From positions 434,001-498,000 of the forward strand of contig NZ_SWFP01000004.1 of the NCBI RefSeq assembly GCF_005869225.1: a DNA stretch of 64,000 nt. The letters run 5' to 3'. The notes beneath the pieces were generated by a model. It was not told the origin of the DNA, did not search any database, and saw only the letters and a program-made list of their open reading frames with translations. Source of the stretch: Dyadobacter bucti (GTDB lineage: Bacteria; Bacteroidota; Bacteroidia; Cytophagales; Spirosomataceae). The position numbers and the translations under genes were made by a program. Positions 1-8,375 of the stretch are shown piece by piece. The stretch's first letter is position 1; every line of letters starts with the position of its first letter.

Positions 1-1
1 G

Positions 2-544
2 GCCAAAGCATCGGGCTTTATTACCTCGGCGGATATTGTGAGTGAGCAGTCCGACCGGTATACCACCATTATCCCGCCTTCTTTGCCATTTATCGATATT
101 CTTTTTATCAATGAGCTGGAAGCCAAGATGTTAACCGGTATTGATCTTTTCGATACCGGCGGTATGGTTTCCGTTTCGGAAGGTTACCGCGCTGCGGAGG
201 CGATCCTGGATATGGGGGTATTGCAGTGGGTGGTGCTGCATTTTCCGGAAGGCGCGATCGCTGTCAGTAAGGACAGGAAGAAAATTTTTCAGCCCGGTAT
301 CAATATGCCGCCGGAGCTGGTAAAAGGCACGGTGGGTGCGGGCGATGCTTTTGCAGCCGGAGTGCTGGCTGGTGTACATGAAGACTGGGAGATGGAAAAA
401 AATCTTCTTTTAGGTGTTTCTGTGGCCGCCAGAAGTCTTATAGATTCCAATGCTTCAGGAAGTATCGTTGCCTGGGAGGAGTGCCTGGATTTTGGCAAAA
501 GTCTGGGTTACCGGAAATGCGCGGAGAATGAAGATATTTCCTGA
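2..544 (+). CDS. PfkB-family carbohydrate kinase, C-terminal part (gene cut by window edge)
   Basis: The reading frame is open from base 2, so the true start lies upstream of the window; a GTG at 38 is only an internal codon. The visible ~180 residues contain the FINELEA segment near the ATP-side lid and the GTVGAGDAFAAGVLAG motif, the PfkB signature holding the catalytic Asp and the anion hole. Members phosphorylate sugars or nucleosides in the cytoplasm. The substrate cannot be read from this fragment. It is followed by a 109-nt gap and then a Tat-exported glycosidase-like gene on the same strand, so a sugar substrate is likely. Confidence 0.85.
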   Translation, partial: AKASGFITSADIVSEQSDRYTTIIPPSLPFIDILFINELEAKMLTGIDLFDTGGMVSVSEGYRAAEAILDMGVLQWVVLHFPEGAIAVSKDRKKIFQPGINMPPELVKGTVGAGDAFAAGVLAGVHEDWEMEKNLLLGVSVAARSLIDSNASGSIVAWEECLDFGKSLGYRKCAENEDIS

Positions 545-653
545 ATGCGGGAGTGAGAAGGCGAAAAGATCCGATTGGAGCGGATAAGTTTTAGTTTCAA
601 TGGGTATTACAATGTTCGGAAAACCTTTTTAACATGGATGAGCTGACACAATT

Positions 654-3029
654 ATGTATAAAAACCTTAGCCGCAGGAAGTTTCTCGGCGCTACTGGGAT
701 AGGTGTTGCGGGTTCTGCCGTGCTGGCAAAAGCATCGCAACAGATCGTTTTTCCCGTGGGCGAAAACCTGCGGGAAAACGCAGTTACTACCGAGTCGTTT
801 GCGCGGGAAGTAGCGCGGGTACTGCCGCCGGACAAACCTTTCGGCTACCAGCAGCGGATCAGGGAGTCGGCTATGCATCAGCTTATGAAGGACCCCGCTG
901 CAAAGCCGCTGGACACTGAATTTGCACTCAACCGGGATGTGAAGCTTTGTTATGTAGAGGATAATTCTGAGCTGATTAAAGATGCGGTGAAGGATTTTCA
1001 AGACTATCTGAAAACGGCCATGGAAGTCGGGAGCCGGATCGATTTGCGCAAATCCTGGAAAGGGATCAAAAGCGGCGACAATGTTGTACTGATCGGCACG
1101 CGGCACCAGCTGCCGGAATATGGAAAAGAGCTCAAAGGCACGAAAAGTTATGCTTTGGTAAAAACGCCCGGGGGACTCGTCGTTTGCGGTTACGATGATC
1201 AGGGTGTTTTGCACGGACTGTACAATCTTCAGGCCAAGATGAGCCTGCGGGAAGGTCCTTTTTTACCTAAAAACCTGAAAATAACCCGCCAGAGTCTCTA
1301 CCAGAGAAGAATGGCGCTTTCGGGCATGGGGTGGATGGAGTGGCCGGACCAGATACTTTCGGCGATGGCGCACAATGGTTTCGACGGGATCTTTGCCTCG
1401 GTATATGCCAACCCGAACGGCGACCGGACTACCGCCGAAAATTCTACCGATTTTTACGCAAGATTGCTCCATAAAGTCCGTAAGCAGGATCCGGCGAAGA
1501 TCCATGACCTGATCGGCCGCGCGGGGAAATTTGGGATACAAGTGTATGCACCCATTATTTATCAATACACCGGGACACCGGAAAGTGAAGCCGGGCTGCG
1601 CAAGCTGGTCCGGGATATCATCCAGGAATTCCCCCTGATCAAAGGCTATGTATTGCTGACCGAAGGTTTTTGGTATCAAAAGTGGGGCGGGCTGCACGGA
1701 GCCGACGAAGCGCATGTGCAGGACTGGGCCAGGAACTGGAGCAAGGCAATTGCGATGGTAACCGAAGAATGCCACCGGGTGAACCCCGAAACCGAAATAC
1801 TGGCCTGGGAATACAACATCGATTTCCGCCCGCAGAACACCAAACTGAAAAAATATTTTATCCAGCAGCTGCCCGCAGACGCGATCCCGATGCTGACCTG
1901 GGAAAACGGCAAAGGCTTTGAACTGGATGGTATGCAGGGCTACCTGCGCGATTATTCGTTGTCGCAGGTCGGGCCGGCGGAGGTGACGCAGGCGCAGATC
2001 GGAGAGGCAAACGGGCGGTCCATGAAGGTATATTCCAAGGTGGATACTTTTGCCAGCTGGCAGTTTGGCACGATTCCCTACCTGCCTTTTCCCGGGCAGT
2101 GGCGCAAACGGTACGATGCATTGCAGGCTTACGGTGTGAGCGGTACGCTCGAAAGCTGGAGCAGCGGCTACACCCCGAATTTCATTGCGGAACTCCGCTA
2201 CTGGACCTGCTGGGACAATTCCATGTCGTTTGAGGAACTCCTCGGGGCCATGGCTTCCCGTTTGTTCGGGGCGGCGCAGCAGGAAAAAGTACTGCAGGCG
2301 TGGCAGCATTTTGACAATGCGATCCGTCTTGTGCCGGATACCGGGCCTAATATGGGTACCAACAATGCGATCGGAAACCCATTGTTTTTTCAGGTACCGC
2401 CCGTGCGGACTGCCACTTTTCACAATTCCTGGACAGATCACGAAGGCTGGATGGGTTACCTGGGCGGGGAACTGAACCCATACTGGCCGTTTACAGTGTC
2501 AAGAATGGTTTTTTATCCCGATTTTACCAATAAAACAAACCGGGCCGAACAATATGCCCGGGGCGCGACCGGCATTGTGGCCGGCAAGGAAGTGGCACTG
2601 CTTCCCGTTTTTCTGAAACACCTGAAAATGGCTGCTGCCGAAATGGAGGAAGGGCTGAAACTGTACCGCGCCGCCGCCATGGAAAGCCCCGACTGGAAAA
2701 GGAAACGTGCAGTTTCGGAGGTGGTGGTGGCGGAGCATTTGCACCGGATGATGGAAAGCAATTGCGCCGTCCTGGAATTTGAGGAATTACGGTTTAACCG
2801 GGCACATGAAAAAGACAGTGCAAAAGCCGCTGAAATGTTGAAAAAGATGAAGGAGATTGTAATAGCTGAAATTGCCCGGACCAAACTTTCCCTGATCGCG
2901 GTCACCCACGATTCGCGGCTGGGGTTCCAGTTTGAGCAGGATTACGTGTACACACCCTATTCTTTAAAAGAAAAGCTTTTGCTTTTGGAAGATACTTTGA
3001 ACAAACAATTGCCGCTCGCAGCCGGGTAG
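654..3029 (+). CDS. Tat-exported glycoside-hydrolase-like protein, ~791 aa
   Basis: The N-terminus carries a twin-arginine signal (SRRKFLGATG, then a hydrophobic stretch to about residue 28). Residues ~90-210 resemble the non-catalytic alpha/beta domain found before the barrel in GH20/GH67-type enzymes (GTRHQLPEYG, then DDQGVLHGLYNLQ). The middle (~215-520) looks like a TIM barrel (GFDGIFASVYANP, IKGYVLLTEGFW, ILAWEYNIDF). The C-terminus is helical. It shares layout and C-terminal sequence (RLGF...Y.Y....L.EK) with the protein at 8376-10700, so the two are paralogues. The exact activity is unknown; glycosidase is inferred from fold and context (DUF1080 and dehydrogenase genes follow). Confidence 0.75.
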   Translation: MYKNLSRRKFLGATGIGVAGSAVLAKASQQIVFPVGENLRENAVTTESFAREVARVLPPDKPFGYQQRIRESAMHQLMKDPAAKPLDTEFALNRDVKLCYVEDNSELIKDAVKDFQDYLKTAMEVGSRIDLRKSWKGIKSGDNVVLIGTRHQLPEYGKELKGTKSYALVKTPGGLVVCGYDDQGVLHGLYNLQAKMSLREGPFLPKNLKITRQSLYQRRMALSGMGWMEWPDQILSAMAHNGFDGIFASVYANPNGDRTTAENSTDFYARLLHKVRKQDPAKIHDLIGRAGKFGIQVYAPIIYQYTGTPESEAGLRKLVRDIIQEFPLIKGYVLLTEGFWYQKWGGLHGADEAHVQDWARNWSKAIAMVTEECHRVNPETEILAWEYNIDFRPQNTKLKKYFIQQLPADAIPMLTWENGKGFELDGMQGYLRDYSLSQVGPAEVTQAQIGEANGRSMKVYSKVDTFASWQFGTIPYLPFPGQWRKRYDALQAYGVSGTLESWSSGYTPNFIAELRYWTCWDNSMSFEELLGAMASRLFGAAQQEKVLQAWQHFDNAIRLVPDTGPNMGTNNAIGNPLFFQVPPVRTATFHNSWTDHEGWMGYLGGELNPYWPFTVSRMVFYPDFTNKTNRAEQYARGATGIVAGKEVALLPVFLKHLKMAAAEMEEGLKLYRAAAMESPDWKRKRAVSEVVVAEHLHRMMESNCAVLEFEELRFNRAHEKDSAKAAEMLKKMKEIVIAEIARTKLSLIAVTHDSRLGFQFEQDYVYTPYSLKEKLLLLEDTLNKQLPLAAG

Positions 3030-3082
3030 TTGTGATATAATAGCGATTTCCTAAACCATACATATCTAAACCCCTTGACTTC

Positions 3083-3916
3083 ATGAAAAACAACCGCCTT
3101 GTTTTTTGCCTTTTGCTTTCGTTTTTTTTAATAACACCCAAAAAGAACTACGCCCAGACCGCCGCTGAAACCCTGAAAAACAATAATCTTGTCAGGCAGC
3201 AGACGGTTCCTTTATTCAATGGGAAGAATCTGGACGGCTGGTACACCTATCTGAATAAACAGGGCCGTGACAAAGACCCTGATCAGGTTTTTAAGGTTGA
3301 AAAAAAGCAAATCCACATTTCGGGCTATGAGTACGGCTGTATTACAACAAACAAGGAATATGAGGACTATGACCTGGAAGTGGAATTTAAATGGGGCGAC
3401 AAAACCCATGCGCCCAGGGTTACAGCCGCCCGCGACAACGGGGTGCTGATCCATTCCCAGGGAAAGGACGGAGCGTTTTCGGGAAACTGGATGTACTCTA
3501 TTGAATGTCAGATTATTGAAGGTGGAACAGGTGATTTTCTGGTGGTAGGCGACGGTAGCGACAAGTTTGCCATTACCTGCCCGGTAGCACCCGAAAAGCA
3601 GGGCGGAACCTATATCTATAAAGAGGGCGGAGAAAATGTGACGATCCATCAGGGAAGGATCAACTGGTTTGCGCGTGATCCTTCGTGGAAAGATGTGAAA
3701 GATTTCAGGGGCGCGAAAGATATCGAAAAGCCGGTAGGCAAGTGGAACAAAGTGCGGGTGATCGCGATGGACGATGACATTTATTTTTATCTCAATGGCG
3801 TGCTGGTGAACAGGGCTATGCGGGTAAAACCGTCGGTCGGCCGGATCCAGATCCAGTCTGAAGGTGCGGAAATGTTTGTGAGAAAGGTGGAACTCACGCC
3901 TTTGGTAAAGAAATAA
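3083..3916 (+). CDS. DUF1080 (3-keto-disaccharide hydrolase-type) secreted protein
   Basis: A signal peptide (MKNNRLVFCLLLSFFLITP...YAQ) is followed by a single DUF1080 jelly-roll domain: PLFNGKNLDGWYTYL, the YGCITTNKEYEDYDLEVEFKWG strand pair, DNGVLIHSQGKDG, the IECQIIEGGTGDF block and a WNKVRVIAMDDDIYFYLNGVLVNRA end. DUF1080 proteins have been linked to cleavage of 3-keto-glycosides formed by periplasmic sugar dehydrogenases. The gene sits 53 nt after the glycosidase-like gene and 8 nt before a PVC-type dehydrogenase, which fits such an oxidise-then-cleave route. The substrate is not determined. Confidence 0.88.
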   Translation: MKNNRLVFCLLLSFFLITPKKNYAQTAAETLKNNNLVRQQTVPLFNGKNLDGWYTYLNKQGRDKDPDQVFKVEKKQIHISGYEYGCITTNKEYEDYDLEVEFKWGDKTHAPRVTAARDNGVLIHSQGKDGAFSGNWMYSIECQIIEGGTGDFLVVGDGSDKFAITCPVAPEKQGGTYIYKEGGENVTIHQGRINWFARDPSWKDVKDFRGAKDIEKPVGKWNKVRVIAMDDDIYFYLNGVLVNRAMRVKPSVGRIQIQSEGAEMFVRKVELTPLVKK

Positions 3917-3924
3917 GAAAACCG

Positions 3925-6897
3925 ATGCACTACACTGCCAAACTATCTCTTATCCCGCTGATTTTCATGCTGATACTGGCGGGTACGGGCGAAAATAATT
4001 TTAGAAAAACTTCATCCTACGCCTTTGCGGATTCTGCCCGGCTGAAAAAAGCGATGGAAAGTTTCAGGCTGGAACCCGGCCTGCGCATTGAGCTGATCGC
4101 CGCAGAACCACTTGTGATGGATCCCGTCGCGCTGGCTTTTGATGAAAACCGGCGCATGTATGTCGTCGAGGACCGGGGTTACCCCGACCCGGCCGAAGGA
4201 GGTACGCCCACTACGCTGGGCAGGGTGGCCTTGCTGGAAGACCGGGACGGCGACGGAAAATACGATCACCGCTCCGAATTTGCGACAGGGCTTACGTATC
4301 CGAACGGTCTGATGGTCTGGAAAGGCGGGGTGTTTGTGACCTGCGCGCCGGACATTTATTATTTCAAAGATACCGACGGGGACGGTGTAGCTGACATCAA
4401 ACAGGTGGTACTGACCGGTTTCAGCAACAAACAAACCGCCCAAATCCGTGTGAGCCACCCCACGCTTGGACTCGATGGTAAGGTATACGTTACCAGCGGA
4501 CTGAACAGCGGGGAAGTAACATCGCCCCTGCATCCCGAGCGGCCTGCCGTTTCATTTTCCGCGTCCGACTCCCGTTTTAATCCCGAAACATTTGAATTCG
4601 AAACCACTGGCGGCAGAAGCCAGTTCGGGCTGACATTTGATGCTTACGGGCGGCGGTTTGGCTGTTCCAACCGGCATCCGGTGCGGCAGATCGTGATGGA
4701 GCCGTGGTATTTGCGCCGGAACCCGCATTTGCTTTTTACAGAAACCACCGAAAATGTTTCTAAAGTGGAAGCCGAAGCTACCGTTTTCCCGATCAGCGGG
4801 GCGGTAACTTCTGCTGAATTTATACCGAAACTAATTGGTTTGTCGCATACGGGCACGTTCACATCCGCCAGCGGCGTTACCGTTTTCAATGGTTCGGGGC
4901 TTACTCCGGCCCACCGCGGTAACATCTTTATTTGTGAGTCGGCCCAAAACCTGGTGCAGCGGCAGATTGTTTCTCCGAAAGGCGTCTCTTTTACTTCGGA
5001 GTTGCCTTATAAAGGCAAAGAATTTCTTGCTTCCACCGACGAATGGTTCAGGCCGGTGTTTTTGCAGCATGGTCCCGAGGGCGCTTTGTATGTGGCCGAT
5101 ATGCACAGGAAAGTGATCGATCATCCTTCCTATGTGCCCGAAGAAGCGCGGGGCGGACTGGATTTTGAAAGCGGAAAAACGGACGGAAGGATTTACAGGA
5201 TCGTCAATAGTAATTTCAAAGACCAAAAGCAGGTTACCCGTTTTGGAACGATGCAAGAGCGGGTTGCAGCATTGCAGTCGCCCGAGGAGTGGGAGCGGCA
5301 GACAGCCCACCGGCTGCTGCTCGAAAGAAGGGAACCGGAAGCAGTACCGCTTTTGAAACAAATTGCAACCACTTCAAAAATCCCTGAAAGCCGCCTCAAA
5401 GCTTTGTGGCTGCTGGATTCTTATGCAGCACTCGACGTCCGGACTTTGAAAACCGCATGGGCCGACAAGGAGTCGGGCGTGCGTGAAAATGTGGTTTTGC
5501 TGGCAGGGCATTTATACCAAAAAAATCCCGGACTTCTGAACACCCTTACCTCGGCTGCCAGCGACCCCGCCGCACGGGTGCGTTTTACGGCGGCCCTGGT
5601 TCTGGGTTCGATCGAGGGAAAGGAGGCCATTGCTTCCTTGGCGCAAATTGCCGCAAAAGACGGAGCCGACCGCTGGGTAAGGGCGGCTGTGCTGAGTGGA
5701 ATCGGTAACCGGCTGCCGGAATTCCTGGCTGCTTTTCGTTCCAAATCAAAAGTGAACCCCGGAGCTTTTACCGCCGTGATGCAGGATCTGGGGCAATTGT
5801 TTGGGAACGGGGCTGCGCTGGCCGACTGCCGCGTTTTGTTAAAAGATATGATCTCGGTTCCGGGCGATTACGGCTCCCGCATTTCAACTGCGCTTGGTCT
5901 GGCTGAGGGAATAAGCCGGCGGACAGAAATTGAAAAATCCCCGAAAGGTATTTTATATGCGCTGCTGGGCGACGATGCTTCTGCAACCGAAAAGCAGCTG
6001 CTCGACAAGTTCATCGGCCAGGCTTCGGTACGGGCGGGAAATGCTGCGCTGCCGCCCGGCTCACGGGTCACGGCCACCGCATTCCTGGGTTATACCGATT
6101 TTGATAAAAGCGGCAACATGCTCAGGAAACTGATGGATGCAAAAAATCCTCCCGAGTTACAGATGGAAACCGTGGCTGCGCTGGCACGTCTGGGCGATGC
6201 CCGCGGGGGCGCTTTTTTGACAGAAAAAAACATCTGGACGAATTATACGCCCCAGGTAAGATCGGCGGTGGTTTCGGCCCTTGTTTCCAAACCGGTGTTT
6301 ATCGACGTGCTTTTCAATGCGATACAGCATGGGGTGGTAGCGCCTGCGGAGATTTCTTCCATGGACAGGCAGCGGCTGATGAAACACAAAGAAAAAACGG
6401 TAAGTGACAGGGCCAAGGATCTTTTCAGAGAACTGGAAGGGGGCGGCAGAATGAAAGTTTATCAGGATTACCGGGCCATACTCAATACCAATGCCGATGC
6501 AAAACCGGGAAAGGCAGTATTTGAAAAAGCCTGTTCCGCCTGCCACACCTACGCAGGCCAGGGCGGGAAAGTCGGGCCTGATTTGACCGGTGTGCGCAAC
6601 CAGCCGGCAGATGCGTTGCTGCTGCATATCCTCGTGCCCAATTACGAGGTATATCCGGCTTATCAGGCGATTTCCGTTGAAACCAACGATGGCCGGTCGT
6701 TTTCGGGATGGCTTATGGCGGAAACCGACAACAGCCTTACTTTGAAAACGGCTTTTGGTACACAGGAATCGATCCTTCGCAAGAACATCAAATCGCTGGC
6801 TAACTCCGGACTTTCCCTGATGCCGGAAGGGCTGGAACAGACTATGACCAAAGATGAAATGGCGCAACTGATCGCGTTTTTAAAAGCCGGCAGCTAA
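3925..6897 (+). CDS. PVC-type dehydrogenase: beta-propeller, HEAT-like repeats and cytochrome c domain
   Basis: This 990-aa exported protein starts with a hydrophobic signal. Residues ~45-430 form a six-bladed-propeller dehydrogenase domain of the 'membrane-bound dehydrogenase' family (GLRIELIAAEPLVMDPVALAFDE, DRDGDGKYD and DTDGDGVAD calcium-type loops). A helical HEAT-like region follows (~435-830). The C-terminus has a c-type heme site, CSACH, with GGKVGPDLTGV, the putative heme-binding module of the same family; the distal Met may be in SLMPEGLEQ. It probably passes electrons from an oxidised sugar or alcohol to a periplasmic carrier. It is tightly coupled to the preceding DUF1080 gene. 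The paralogue at 37498-39609 lacks the heme domain. Confidence 0.9.
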   Translation: MHYTAKLSLIPLIFMLILAGTGENNFRKTSSYAFADSARLKKAMESFRLEPGLRIELIAAEPLVMDPVALAFDENRRMYVVEDRGYPDPAEGGTPTTLGRVALLEDRDGDGKYDHRSEFATGLTYPNGLMVWKGGVFVTCAPDIYYFKDTDGDGVADIKQVVLTGFSNKQTAQIRVSHPTLGLDGKVYVTSGLNSGEVTSPLHPERPAVSFSASDSRFNPETFEFETTGGRSQFGLTFDAYGRRFGCSNRHPVRQIVMEPWYLRRNPHLLFTETTENVSKVEAEATVFPISGAVTSAEFIPKLIGLSHTGTFTSASGVTVFNGSGLTPAHRGNIFICESAQNLVQRQIVSPKGVSFTSELPYKGKEFLASTDEWFRPVFLQHGPEGALYVADMHRKVIDHPSYVPEEARGGLDFESGKTDGRIYRIVNSNFKDQKQVTRFGTMQERVAALQSPEEWERQTAHRLLLERREPEAVPLLKQIATTSKIPESRLKALWLLDSYAALDVRTLKTAWADKESGVRENVVLLAGHLYQKNPGLLNTLTSAASDPAARVRFTAALVLGSIEGKEAIASLAQIAAKDGADRWVRAAVLSGIGNRLPEFLAAFRSKSKVNPGAFTAVMQDLGQLFGNGAALADCRVLLKDMISVPGDYGSRISTALGLAEGISRRTEIEKSPKGILYALLGDDASATEKQLLDKFIGQASVRAGNAALPPGSRVTATAFLGYTDFDKSGNMLRKLMDAKNPPELQMETVAALARLGDARGGAFLTEKNIWTNYTPQVRSAVVSALVSKPVFIDVLFNAIQHGVVAPAEISSMDRQRLMKHKEKTVSDRAKDLFRELEGGGRMKVYQDYRAILNTNADAKPGKAVFEKACSACHTYAGQGGKVGPDLTGVRNQPADALLLHILVPNYEVYPAYQAISVETNDGRSFSGWLMAETDNSLTLKTAFGTQESILRKNIKSLANSGLSLMPEGLEQTMTKDEMAQLIAFLKAGS

Positions 6898-6930
6898 GCT
6901 TTACTGATTGTTTCCTAAACCTTTTTATAT

Positions 6931-8367
6931 ATGAAAAATTTGATTTTTGCCGCTACGTTCCTGCTGTGGGCGCCGGTGGTTCAGGCTCAGCAGACCTCTA
7001 CCGGAAAAGTTTTCCGGGCAGGAGCGGCCACAAGCAACATTACACCCAAGATCGGTACTTCCAACAATGGTGGCATGCAGGATATTACCATCAAAAGCGT
7101 ACATGACGAAACGCATGCGCGCGGGCTGGTGCTGGACGACGGGCAGACCCGTCTCGCTATCGTGGTGTCGGATCTTTGTATGATCCCCAGAGAGGTGATC
7201 GACGAAGCGAAAAAGCGTGCGGGCGAGGTGACCAAAATTCCTGCTGCCAACATGATGATGTCTGCCACCCATACCCATTCCGGCGGTACAGCCTGTTCGG
7301 TTTTTCAAAGTGATCCCGATAAGGATTATGTTAAATTCCTGAGCGAACGTATTGCCGACGCGGTGATACGGGCTAACCACAACCTGGCCCCTGCCCGTAT
7401 CGGCTGGGGTGTCGGGAGCGAGGCGACCCAGGTTTTTAACCGACGCTGGAAAATGAAGCCAGGCAAGCCGATCATGAATCCGTTTGGCAAAGAAGACCAG
7501 GTGAAAATGAACCCGGGCATTGAAAACCCTGATCTGCTGGAACCCTCCGGGCCGGTCGATCCTGAAATTCCGGTGATATCCGTCCAATCGGCTAGCGGTA
7601 ACCCTATTGCATTGCTGGCCAATTATTCCCTGCATTATGTGGGTGGAGTGGGCCCGGGAGAAATCTCTGCCGACTACTACGGAATGTTTGCCAACCGCAT
7701 GCAGCAAATGGTGGGTGTGGAAGGGCAGGACCCGCCATTTGTTCCGATCATGTCCAATGGTACCAGCGGCAACATTAATAACATCAATTGGGGAGGAAAA
7801 ATACCCGACCCGGTGAAGCCTTATGAAAAAATGAGGTCGGTCGCCAATATCATCGGAGCAGAGGTTTTTAAGGTTTATCAAAATATAAAATACCAGGATT
7901 GGGTATCGCTGACCAGCGTGCAGAAAGAAATTTTTCTCGGGGTCAGGAAACCGGATGCGGGCGAGGTGACGAGGGCCAAGGATATTATTGCAAAGGCAAA
8001 TAAGCCTGTTATGACTTCCATGGAAGAAATTTATGCACGGGAAACGATGGCGATCAAAGATTATCCCGATCAGGTACCGCTGGTTCTTCAGGCCTTTCGC
8101 ATAGGCGACCTGGCGATTACGGCCATACCTTGCGAGGTTTTTGTTGAAATTGGCCTCGATATTAAAAAAAGAAGTCCTTTCAAACCCACATTCAGCATTT
8201 CGCTGGCGAACGGATACAATGGTTACCTGCCTACGCCGGAGCACCACAAACTGGGTGGCTATGAAACCTGGCGGGCGAAATCCAGTTACCTGGAAGTAGA
8301 TGCTTCCACAAAAATCACAAAGTCTTTATTCGAGCTCCTCGATCAACTCAAAGGCGCCAACCCCTGA
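6931..8367 (+). CDS. Neutral/alkaline ceramidase-like exported protein (copy 1)
   Basis: A signal peptide (LIFAATFLLWAPVVQAQ) precedes the neutral ceramidase N-terminal fold: FRAGAATSNITPKIG, the SATHTHSGG zinc-ligand segment, LANYSLHYVGG with a second His, and the YNGYLPTPEHHKLGGYE active-site end. True neutral ceramidases are longer and have a C-terminal Ig-like domain; this 478-aa protein is the short form common in Bacteroidota and Planctomycetes sugar clusters, where the substrate is unknown and may be an amide-linked sugar rather than ceramide. It follows the PVC-type dehydrogenase by 33 nt and precedes the next gene by 8 nt. Confidence 0.85.
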   Translation: MKNLIFAATFLLWAPVVQAQQTSTGKVFRAGAATSNITPKIGTSNNGGMQDITIKSVHDETHARGLVLDDGQTRLAIVVSDLCMIPREVIDEAKKRAGEVTKIPAANMMMSATHTHSGGTACSVFQSDPDKDYVKFLSERIADAVIRANHNLAPARIGWGVGSEATQVFNRRWKMKPGKPIMNPFGKEDQVKMNPGIENPDLLEPSGPVDPEIPVISVQSASGNPIALLANYSLHYVGGVGPGEISADYYGMFANRMQQMVGVEGQDPPFVPIMSNGTSGNINNINWGGKIPDPVKPYEKMRSVANIIGAEVFKVYQNIKYQDWVSLTSVQKEIFLGVRKPDAGEVTRAKDIIAKANKPVMTSMEEIYARETMAIKDYPDQVPLVLQAFRIGDLAITAIPCEVFVEIGLDIKKRSPFKPTFSISLANGYNGYLPTPEHHKLGGYETWRAKSSYLEVDASTKITKSLFELLDQLKGANP

Positions 8368-8375
8368 ACAATACA